From: a virus | Strand: one strand, 5' to 3' | DNA length: 64,000 nt | IMG/VR virus record: IMGVR_UViG_3300008117_000076 | Span: 1-64,000 of that record | In this document: in pieces, positions 35,229 to 44,700 of the stretch | Position numbering within the stretch: the first letter of the stretch is position 1 | How the letters are laid out: each line of letters opens with the position of its first letter | Notes under the pieces: model-generated | Databases searched by the model: none | What the model was told of the DNA's origin: nothing | Seen by the model: only the letters and a program-made list of their open reading frames with translations | Position numbers and translations under genes: made by a program

Positions 35229-36185
35229 ATGTTAAGTTTTCCGACAAACCCAACGACGGGACAGCAATATACAGATGGAAATGGAAAAGTGTGGAAATAC
35301 GATAGCGTGAAGTGGAATATATCCAACACGCCCGGCATCAAACAATTTTTCGGAACAAAAATTAGTTTAGCAAATGATGTATTTTTAAATGATACATTAA
35401 GTACAATACCATGGGATACAGAAGAATTTGATACCTCTGGGTTTTTTAATGCATCAGCTGCAACTATAATACGCATTCCAACTACCGGATACTATAGATT
35501 ACATTTGTCAATATACACGGGACAAGAAGGTAACGGTGCGTCATATACTATCGAATTAAAAAGAAACTCATCGACATTAATACAAGAGTCGATGGCTGCT
35601 TATCAATCGGGTATATATGACGTAACTACATTATTAAATAGCGGTGATGAAATTATATTATATGCGTCCGAAGATAATAATATTGGTAGATTAGTTGAAG
35701 GTACATTCGTGGAAGTTCAGTTGGTGGGATATACATTCGGTAGTTCGTTAATTCCTGGATTTGAATTTAGCGGAATAAAAGCAGAATTGCAAAATCAATT
35801 ATCGGTATCAAGTACAGAAACTGCTATAGAATGGTTAACATCTGATATTGTATTTAATACAAATGCTGATTCGGCAGGAAACGTATATTGGGATAACGGC
35901 GAACCTAGCAAATTTACAGTATCCACTGCTGGATATTATAGATTACGTGCATTTATTTTAACTGGTATAAATGGTTCATCTGATTCATATACGATTAATG
36001 TCAAAAAAAACAACACCACAGATATAGAAACAATAACGTTAGGCGCAAACGAATCGGCTGAATTAGACGAAACATATTATTTAGAATTAAATGATTATAT
36101 AGAAATAACATATAGTAATACTGAAAATTTAGGTACTATAGAAGCAGACAATACATTTTTTGAATTAACACGGTTAGGAGTATAG
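35229..36185 (+). CDS. Virion protein with two tandem C1q/jelly-roll-like domains
   Basis: The 318-residue product consists of a short N-terminal segment and two related beta domains of about 135 residues each. The halves align at TTGYYRLHLSIYTG versus TAGYYRLRAFILTG and SYTIELKRN versus SYTINVKKN. The pattern resembles C1q/TNF-like jelly rolls common at receptor-binding tips. A receptor-binding role is inferred. Confidence 0.7.
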   Translation: MLSFPTNPTTGQQYTDGNGKVWKYDSVKWNISNTPGIKQFFGTKISLANDVFLNDTLSTIPWDTEEFDTSGFFNASAATIIRIPTTGYYRLHLSIYTGQEGNGASYTIELKRNSSTLIQESMAAYQSGIYDVTTLLNSGDEIILYASEDNNIGRLVEGTFVEVQLVGYTFGSSLIPGFEFSGIKAELQNQLSVSSTETAIEWLTSDIVFNTNADSAGNVYWDNGEPSKFTVSTAGYYRLRAFILTGINGSSDSYTINVKKNNTTDIETITLGANESAELDETYYLELNDYIEITYSNTENLGTIEADNTFFELTRLGV

Positions 36186-36186
36186 T

Positions 36187-36552
36187 ATGGCATTTATCAA
36201 ATCGACAAATCTTATTACTGACGTTGCACTCACTGTAGATGGTTTGGTAGGTGGAACTAATGGTAAAATAGTACGAATAAGTGGAAACAATACTGTAACC
36301 AACGCAAGTTATAATGACACGGCATCTCAATTAAATGCAGTACTATTTAAACAGGCAGGCGTATATTACGCAGCAGGTGTAATACCGGAATTAAGTGGAC
36401 TTGTAGCAGGCGCTCCATATTTTCTTGATGAGTTTGGTGGATTAACTTCATCACCACCAACACCATCTTCAACAATTCGAGTATTATATATTGGATTTGC
36501 AATTAATACTACTGATTTACTTTTCCGTCCTGGTATTCCTATCTCGGGTTAA
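36187..36552 (+). CDS. Fibre-tip-like small protein
   Basis: The 121-residue product starts one base after the previous stop. It has a beta-rich layout ending in ELSGLVAGAPYFLDEFGGL and then TIRVLYIGFAINTTDLLF, a pattern seen in terminal domains of phage fibres. It is free-standing here, so it may bind the tip of the neighbouring fibre protein. Confidence 0.6.
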   Translation: MAFIKSTNLITDVALTVDGLVGGTNGKIVRISGNNTVTNASYNDTASQLNAVLFKQAGVYYAAGVIPELSGLVAGAPYFLDEFGGLTSSPPTPSSTIRVLYIGFAINTTDLLFRPGIPISG

Positions 36553-36554
36553 TT

Positions 36555-37196
36555 ATGGCACAAATTTATAATTGGAACGTAGAAGGTTTTCGTAATTCCT
36601 ATGAAAAATACGTATACAAACAAAAAGGATGTAAAGCTAAACACATAAAGAGTTGTGTGTGTACTGGAAAACTGGCAACATACTGTCGTCAGTATTTTAC
36701 ATCTATGAAAATGTTTGATATCCGTGCGCAACATATTGTCACACATTTTAATCTTGCCGCAGGTAGTCGGGTGTTGGTCGCAGGATGTGCATTAGGATTT
36801 TTGATGGAATCATTACAAAAGTTGGGTATGGTCGTATACGGATTTGATAATTCATCTTATATTCAATTACTAACCAAAGACCCCAAAAATCCAGAAAAAA
36901 TACAATTTCCAATTCATAATATTGATATTACGTCAAGTAACTTTACTACCGAAATACAACAAGCAACGGGTCACACCGCATTTGATTGTATAGTGACTGA
37001 AGATGTACTCCCGTCATTTGATGACTTTACACAAATTATTTTTAATTGTAATAGTGTGTCACAGAAGGTATTTCATATTGTAGATTTAGATTGTGGTGAA
37101 GCATTTACTAATAAAACAGTAGAGCAATGGATCGATGTCAGTCCTTCACATACGTGGGCAAATTACGAAGGAGTAGTGTTAAATGCCAATAACTAA
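36555..37196 (+). CDS. SAM-dependent methyltransferase-like protein inside the fibre cluster
   Basis: The 213-residue product has a Cys-rich N-terminus (GCKAKHIKSCVCTGKLATYC) and a Rossmann-like core: SRVLVAGCALGFLMESL (motif I), VVYGFDNS (acidic end of strand 2), then DCIVTEDVLPSFDDF. This is the layout of class I methyltransferases, although motif I has Ala-Leu where GxG glycines are common. Placement between fibre genes suggests it modifies a virion protein or glycan. It overlaps the next gene by 14 bases. Confidence 0.6.
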   Translation: MAQIYNWNVEGFRNSYEKYVYKQKGCKAKHIKSCVCTGKLATYCRQYFTSMKMFDIRAQHIVTHFNLAAGSRVLVAGCALGFLMESLQKLGMVVYGFDNSSYIQLLTKDPKNPEKIQFPIHNIDITSSNFTTEIQQATGHTAFDCIVTEDVLPSFDDFTQIIFNCNSVSQKVFHIVDLDCGEAFTNKTVEQWIDVSPSHTWANYEGVVLNANN

Positions 37197-40100
37197 TGTC
37201 ACTAGAAGTGTAGACCTTAATAATACTAAATGGTATCTCCCACATCCCGCAGGTTGCGGGATGGACGAGGGATATTATATTATTTATTCAGCAAGTTCCA
37301 CATCTAATCAGATCAATAACGGCTCTGGATTAATTAGAGCGTATAAATGGAATACATTACTATCTGGATCTCGTACTGATGGGTTTCACACGATAACAGG
37401 AACCGTACAATTAGTATCGGAAAGTTTAAGTGGGTCTAGCAATTGGGTCAATTATCACGGTAGTGATATTATTCATATTGGTCGTGGTGTAAACGATATT
37501 ACTGGTGTTCGTGAAGATGATGCGTTTTTCTTTGCTCATTTAGGACAATATGGTACGACTAGTGCGACACTTGACGATTTCTTCTATTGGGATCGTTTGT
37601 ATGTACCGACCGGATCATATACTTGGGATTTTTATCAATATCATGCACACAATCCTACGTCATATGCGACATTTAATAATGGTCGATTTGTAATGGGAGC
37701 AGAAGATAGACAAGGACCAACTGGAATTGAAGAATATGGGCATATGATTAACGTGTCTGTAAAATCTGGAGCAACAAATTATTTATCTGTTATGGCTCGC
37801 GTTCACACACCGTCCGTTGGTGGTGCACACAATTCTCATAACGATTTAGAACTTCCATCTGTCACAAATAAAAATTATATGATGGGTGGTATAATTAATG
37901 GATCATCTGATAGATTTCATGCATTTTACTTGACAGCAAATGGATCACAATGGGATGTATTTTCTCGTACATTTAATTATGTTAATCAAGTGTTTAATGC
38001 CGAAGTCAATCATGGGACATATGATTTAGCAGATGCACAGATTGCTAGAACACCAGGGTCGTCTAGTTTGTATCCATTTCGCGCAAGTGTAGGAAAACGT
38101 ATAGGATCGGAAATATATATTCCTGCTATTTACAATAGCGGTTCTTCTGGAAAATTTGACTTAAAGGTGTGGAACTTTACATCCGCAAATAACCTATCAG
38201 AACTCCCAACAGTAACAACTATTATCAGCGGTTCGAATGTACGACCGGATTGTCATTTAGAAATTGCTAATAATACTTTATACGCAGCGGTCAGTAATAC
38301 AAATGATGGTGGAGTAAATTTGTATAAATATAGTGCTAGTGTGTGGTACAATCAAGGACAAATTGTATCTAATAATCCTGGAAAATATTTACGTGTTCAC
38401 GGATTGAACTTTAATGTAGAAGAATTCAAATTTTACACAATGATTTCCGGTGACGCTTCGGGGTCGGGTACGACATATTCTGGGTCAGGTGTGTACTCCT
38501 TTTCTCCAGACATCCCGTTTTTAGGTTATAAGCATTTAGATTACATCACAGGTAGTAATTCATTTATTGTACGAAATGCCTTAACAAATGGCTACGTGCA
38601 GTTTGATACATCAACGGGTACATTAAAACGTTCTGGATCTCAAGAACCACAAGGTCTTGATGTGACTATGCCCGTTTTACAATATGATGATAGCAGTACA
38701 CAATTTTTTGATAAACGACAAGCTGTTTTGTCGGCCGACGAAAATTTTATACAAGGTATAGAATTACAGGACGGTCGCCAGTTATTTGTGGGTACTAAAG
38801 CAGCGATAGATGATGACTTTGATATTAATTATAACAACGGTCTTATCGCATTGTTTAGTCCAGGAGATACATCGCCACCAGAATATTACCAAGTTACTGG
38901 ACGTTTTGATGACTTTATTACGGGCGTAACACAAGCATCAAATGGTAAAATTTATATTGTCGGATATACTAAAGATGAATTAGTACCGAAAAGTAGATTA
39001 TTCGTACATGGTATTGGTCGTGGATTAGTAAAGTCAATGAACACTACAGAAAAAATTGAATTTATTGATATGGTAACGGACAGTACGGGGTCACAATACT
39101 ATGCTGGGAACCATATTCAAAGTTCAAGTATTGTAGTTGCAAAATACGACAAGGATTTTGATCTTCAATGGCAACGAGATATATCTGGTGGGTCATTAGC
39201 AGATACCGCATATGCAATTACTCGGGACACCTTGGGATACCTATATGTCGCCGGTGGTACTACTAACAGTGGAAGTGGAAATCAAGATGCATTATTAATT
39301 AAGTTAGACTCTACTGGATCTATTGTGTGGACAAAAATGTACGGTACGTCTGACAATCAATATGCAAGCTCTGTTGCTCGGGTCACAAAAAATAACACAG
39401 ATTATATTTTACTTTCCGTTGTTTCGGGTAGTACAACAACTCTTACAACGGTTGATACTGACGGTACTATTCAAGAACAAAACTCGTATCCTAATTTAGT
39501 AGTAAATAGAGTACGCAGACATGAAACCACATCAGACGGTAGGTTTACCTTTGCAGGAAAAATTACGGGAAGTGTCAGTACAGCATCATTTGGAGTAGGA
39601 ACAATTATCAACACTCCAATGATAGAATGGATGCGCAGTCACAACAGCGCTTCTACAAATACGGAAGCAATGGACATGCGAAACACCGGTACGGGTTCTG
39701 GATATTTGGAATATGTAGTGGTGGGTACGGAAGGTACGAATGGATTTGCAACAGAAATTGTTAGTCAAAGTGGTGGACTAACAAGTCAATGGACAACTAC
39801 TACGTCAGGTTCATATTGGAAAGCAGTCTCCGCATCTCCATCATCGGTCGCCACTTCATCACGACGATTTTTTGCTGTGGGGTATGCAAGTAGTTCTGGT
39901 ACACAAGTAACTGGTGCTGAACATGGGGGTGGTGATGGTATTATTGCTGGATTTGATAACACGGGAAGTGTATTCTTTATTAATGGATTAGGTCACGATA
40001 AGGCAGAATCATTATATGCAATAGAACGTGATGTTACGACATTTAATTATATCACTGCAGGGTGGTCAGAATCACATACCAACGGACGCCGAGGATTGAT

Positions 40101-41409
40101 ATTTAGATTTGCTCGTACTGGTTTTGGAACTGGTAATCATCATTTACAAGATGAAACGGGAATGGATATGTGGTATGCTTCTGCTTCAGCACTAACTTCA
40201 ACCGCAAGTTTAGGTACATCCAGTACATCAACAACACCAACTAATACTGCAGGAACATTATTAACAAGCGCGTCTATAACATTTACTTCAATATCTAGTT
40301 CATACATGAACGAAATTTACGAAGGTAGTAATGTGTTTGACGGATTTTTTGGCGTACTAGATTTAAACGATTTACAAGAATATAAAAATTCCGGCTCTTA
40401 TATTGAAGGAGCAATTAATCCTATTAATAGTTTAGTTACATGGACACAAATTGGTGTAGCCGGTGACGGTGAAGCAGACGATGGTAATATCTTTGCGTAC
40501 GATGTAATTGAATTAACCTCGGGTAGTAACGCAGGACGTATTGGAATTGCAGCGGTAGCATCTGGTGACGTAGTAGCATATAATACGGGTAACACGGGTG
40601 TGTACGATTATATGATTGCGTTTTATGATCCCGCTAATCCACTTTCTGATACCGGATTCTTAATTAATCAGATTGGTACAGAATTCGATGAAGAAATTTA
40701 TTCGCTTACCGAATTATCAGATGGGCGGGTAGCATTCGTTGGTCGTACAGCGGGCGACCTTGGTGGTACGCCCGTAGGTGGATATGATATTTTCTTGGGT
40801 ATCACCGATGTTCGTAACTTGACACAATTTGTCCCACCTGCCGGCGGTGCGGCACGATTTACCACCGACTATTATACTACTGGATCTGGGTTAGCTGACC
40901 GAGGATTTGTTGTGCATGATATAAATAACGTTATACCAAATACGTTAGCAATTACGTATGAAACTGCTGGTGACGTTGGTGGTAGTGCAAATCTTGGTGC
41001 AGAAGATATCGGTATTATTTTATTTAATTATAGTACTGATACTTGGGGCAATGTCTATCAGTTAGGTACCACACAAAACGATACATTAAATACTTTTGGC
41101 AAACCAAGCACGTATTTGAGAGATGGTCGTATTGCAATTGTAGGGTCTACTACAGGTGTATTTGCTGATGATGGAAATTCGTTTGGTTCTAGTGATGTGT
41201 TTGTGGCGATATTTGATATAACAACGGAAACGTGGAAAAAATATCAAATAGGAACTGGTGCGGCAGATTTTGGTAATTCCGTACAAGTTGGTGCAGGTAA
41301 CAAACTAATTATAGCAGGCACTACTGCTGCATCATTTACCTCACCAAATGATGGAATTACGGTTAGTTTTAATGCGGCACGTGGAATTAAGGGACGAATA
41401 ACAGAATAA
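37183..41409 (+). CDS. Giant fibre/adhesin with beta-propeller-like repeats
   Basis: The 1408-residue product is rich in Gly, Ser, Thr and Tyr. Its N-terminal part (about 500 residues) is beta-rich with YGHMINVSVKSG-type text. The middle carries repeats such as ADTAYAITRDTLGYLYVAGG and DALLIKLDSTGSIVWTKMYG, the pattern of SBBP/Kelch-type beta-propeller blades. Later repeats (GDGEADDGNIFAYDVIELTSG, GRVAFVGRTAGDLGG, GRIAIVGSTTG) look like further blades. It starts inside the methyltransferase gene with GGAG upstream. A receptor-binding or long-fibre role is inferred. Confidence 0.75.
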   Translation: MPITNVTRSVDLNNTKWYLPHPAGCGMDEGYYIIYSASSTSNQINNGSGLIRAYKWNTLLSGSRTDGFHTITGTVQLVSESLSGSSNWVNYHGSDIIHIGRGVNDITGVREDDAFFFAHLGQYGTTSATLDDFFYWDRLYVPTGSYTWDFYQYHAHNPTSYATFNNGRFVMGAEDRQGPTGIEEYGHMINVSVKSGATNYLSVMARVHTPSVGGAHNSHNDLELPSVTNKNYMMGGIINGSSDRFHAFYLTANGSQWDVFSRTFNYVNQVFNAEVNHGTYDLADAQIARTPGSSSLYPFRASVGKRIGSEIYIPAIYNSGSSGKFDLKVWNFTSANNLSELPTVTTIISGSNVRPDCHLEIANNTLYAAVSNTNDGGVNLYKYSASVWYNQGQIVSNNPGKYLRVHGLNFNVEEFKFYTMISGDASGSGTTYSGSGVYSFSPDIPFLGYKHLDYITGSNSFIVRNALTNGYVQFDTSTGTLKRSGSQEPQGLDVTMPVLQYDDSSTQFFDKRQAVLSADENFIQGIELQDGRQLFVGTKAAIDDDFDINYNNGLIALFSPGDTSPPEYYQVTGRFDDFITGVTQASNGKIYIVGYTKDELVPKSRLFVHGIGRGLVKSMNTTEKIEFIDMVTDSTGSQYYAGNHIQSSSIVVAKYDKDFDLQWQRDISGGSLADTAYAITRDTLGYLYVAGGTTNSGSGNQDALLIKLDSTGSIVWTKMYGTSDNQYASSVARVTKNNTDYILLSVVSGSTTTLTTVDTDGTIQEQNSYPNLVVNRVRRHETTSDGRFTFAGKITGSVSTASFGVGTIINTPMIEWMRSHNSASTNTEAMDMRNTGTGSGYLEYVVVGTEGTNGFATEIVSQSGGLTSQWTTTTSGSYWKAVSASPSSVATSSRRFFAVGYASSSGTQVTGAEHGGGDGIIAGFDNTGSVFFINGLGHDKAESLYAIERDVTTFNYITAGWSESHTNGRRGLIFRFARTGFGTGNHHLQDETGMDMWYASASALTSTASLGTSSTSTTPTNTAGTLLTSASITFTSISSSYMNEIYEGSNVFDGFFGVLDLNDLQEYKNSGSYIEGAINPINSLVTWTQIGVAGDGEADDGNIFAYDVIELTSGSNAGRIGIAAVASGDVVAYNTGNTGVYDYMIAFYDPANPLSDTGFLINQIGTEFDEEIYSLTELSDGRVAFVGRTAGDLGGTPVGGYDIFLGITDVRNLTQFVPPAGGAARFTTDYYTTGSGLADRGFVVHDINNVIPNTLAITYETAGDVGGSANLGAEDIGIILFNYSTDTWGNVYQLGTTQNDTLNTFGKPSTYLRDGRIAIVGSTTGVFADDGNSFGSSDVFVAIFDITTETWKKYQIGTGAADFGNSVQVGAGNKLIIAGTTAASFTSPNDGITVSFNAARGIKGRITE

Positions 41410-41423
41410 CGGAGTTATGTACT

Positions 41424-41768
41424 ATGGCAAATTTAGTAGAAATTCTTACAAAACGATATCCAAATACGATATGGACATGTGGTAATGATGATTACAACAC
41501 ATTAGCTTGGTATCCAGAAAACACAATACCAAAACCCACAGAATTGGAGCTTCGTGGATTGGATGCGGAAGTATCATTAGAACTAAAGTGGGATGTGGTT
41601 CGTGCTGACCGAGATGAATTATTACAATCATCAGATTGGACGCAGTTATCTGACAGTCCGTTAGATGCTGGACAAAAAGCTGCGTGGGCATCTTATCGTC
41701 AAGAATTACGAAACGTTCCTCAACAACAAGTAGAACCTGAAAACATTATTTGGCCCACTCAACCGTAA
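41424..41768 (+). CDS. Tail fibre assembly chaperone (Phage_tail_APC type)
   Basis: The 114-residue product ends with RADRDELLQSSDWTQLSDSP and KAAWASYRQELRNVPQ, the signature of the small tail-assembly chaperone family often encoded beside fibre genes. Such proteins help fibres fold and trimerise. It lies between the giant adhesin and the first mucin-like protein, so either could be its client. Confidence 0.8.
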   Translation: MANLVEILTKRYPNTIWTCGNDDYNTLAWYPENTIPKPTELELRGLDAEVSLELKWDVVRADRDELLQSSDWTQLSDSPLDAGQKAAWASYRQELRNVPQQQVEPENIIWPTQP

Positions 41769-41781
41769 TATGAGGTAGTAG

Positions 41782-44700
41782 ATGGCCAGAATATATTCAC
41801 AAGCTGCACAAACAGCAGCTTCAGGATCCCCTCTAACTGCATACAGTAGTCGTACTTCCGTAAGTGTTAGTGTTACGGCGGGTAAACGCTATGCGATATT
41901 CTGGTCAGCAATAATGAGTCATAGTGCGTTAACTTCTCGTGCGCGCGTTCGACTACAAAACGTTACTAATGGAGTAACATTACAGCAATTTGAATTTGAA
42001 CCACAAGACTTAACGGACAGAATGAGTGCAGTGGATGTAAACGTATTTACTGCTTCATCTACTACAACAATTGAATTTGCTATACAATGGAGTGCATCCG
42101 CCGGTACTGCTACCATTTCTGACGCGTATATTAATGTGTTAGAATTAGATGATGCTGACGTTTCTTCATATGATAGCACACAAATTGCTACAACAAATGC
42201 CGTAGCTACTCCAATAGATTCTATTAATATTCCTGCTGGCGAATGGTTTGTGTTTGGATCGTGTAACGTCAATACTCCACGAACGGCACAAGCAGCGGAT
42301 GATATGGTTGTACAATTGTCTGACGGCACAAACACCTATATGGTACGAACACAGTATTATGCAAAAGATACATTAGGAATAACACCATATTTTGCAATCG
42401 TAACGGCTTCTCTTGGTGCAACAACAACGTTTTCACTAGAACATAGCTCACCAAACGGACAAAATATTGTCAATCAATATCGAACATTATTAGCATTAGA
42501 CAGGTCTAAATTTGCAGAAACGTATGCCGCGGTCAGTGAATCTGCACAAATAGACTCTACAAGTGCCGGTGCACCAACCGCCATAATAACATATACGCCA
42601 ACTATTGCAAACACAGGCAATCATTTAGTGGTGGGTACGTGGACGACAAAAATTAGCGCAACTAACTCATCAGTCTTTTCTCACTTTGGTACTTCAACTA
42701 CGGAACCTGGTCAATATACAGCAACCCGCCAACCACTCCGTGAAGCATCCGTTAATAATATTGACGAATTTGCACACGGATGGACGGACGTTGAATCATT
42801 AACTGCGGGGTCGATTACAAAAGTCATCGCATGGCGTCCAGAAGCAAACGTAAATGCGACAATTTCTGATGCAGCCATTGTTATTATGGATTTGGATGGT
42901 GCCGTTGCTGCACCGAGTCCAACGCCAACTACAACACCAACACCAACACCAACACCGTCTATTACTGTAACACCATCTATTACCACTACACCAAGTATAA
43001 CTGTTACCCCTAGTATTACTACAACGCCTAGTATTACAACAACGCCTAGTATTACCACCACCCCAAGTATTACGCCATCTATTACGACCACACCGTCTAT
43101 TACTACTACACCGAGTGTTACTACAACGCCGAGTATTACTAGAACTCCAAGTATTACCACTACGCCTTCTATTACCACTACACCATCTATTACTGTAACA
43201 CCGTCTATCACAACAACGCCGTCAATTACTATTACGCCAAGTATAACACCATCTATTACAGTCACACCATCTATTACCACAACGCCGAGTATTACTACCA
43301 CGCCGAGTATTACGCCAAGTATTACTACAACACCGTCTATTACTACCACGCCTAGTATTACTACTACCCCAAGTGTCACACCTTCCATTACCACAACACC
43401 AAGTATTACGACTACTCCGAGTATTACTACAACACCCAGCGTTACTAATACACCGTCTATTACTAGAACTCCAAGTATTACTACTACGCCTTCTATTACC
43501 ACTACTCCAAGTATTACGACTACCCCAAGTATTACTGTAACGCCATCTATTACTAGAACGCCATCTATTACTACAACGCCTAGTATTACTACTACACCAA
43601 GTGTCACACCTTCCATTACCACTACACCATCTATTACCACTACACCATCTATTACTACAACCCCAAGTATTACTACTACCCCAAGTATTACTACTACCCC
43701 AAGTATTACTACTACCCCAAGTATCACCACAACACCAAGTATTACACCCAGTATTACTACTACACCATCTATTACTACAACGCCAAGTATCACTACCACT
43801 CCTAGTGTCACGCCAAGTATTACCGTTACGCCATCTATTACCACTACACCAAGTATTACTACTACTCCGTCAATTACAACTACTCCGAGTATTACCACAA
43901 CACCGTCTATTACGGTAACGCCTTCTATTACCACTACGCCGTCAATTACCACTACTCCAAGTGTCACGCCATCTATTACCACCACGCCTAGTATTACTAC
44001 TACACCTAGCGTCACGCCTAGTATTACTACTACGCCAAGCGTTACAACTACTCCAAGCGTTACGCCATCAATAACCACTACGCCGAGTATTACTACTACA
44101 CCATCTGTTACCACTACGCCGAGTATTACTACTACCCCAAGTATTACTACTACGCCGTCAATTACTACCACACCAAGTATAACACCATCGGTTACAGTTA
44201 CACCATCTATTACAGTCACACCATCTATTACAACAACACCATCGGTCACTGCTACGCCATCGGTTACCGTTACGCCTTCTATTACTGCTACGCCATCTGT
44301 TACTAGAACACCTAGCGTTACACCATCAATAACGGTAACACCAAGTATAACAACTACGCCAAGTATTACTACTACGCCAAGTATCACGCCAAGTATTACT
44401 ACTACACCATCTGTTACTACTACGCCGTCTATTACTACTACTCCAAGTATTACGCCGTCGGTTACAATTACGCCAAGTATTACTACAACACCGAGTATCA
44501 CACCTTCTATTACTACAACACCATCTGTTACGGCTACGCCAAGTATTACTACAACGCCATCTATCACCACAACTCCAAGTGTAACAGTTACACCAAGTAT
44601 TACAGCTTCACCTGGTGTATCTGTAACTCCATCAATAACTGTAACTCCATCAATAACCACAACACCTTCTATTACACCAAGTATTACAGTAAGTCCTAGT

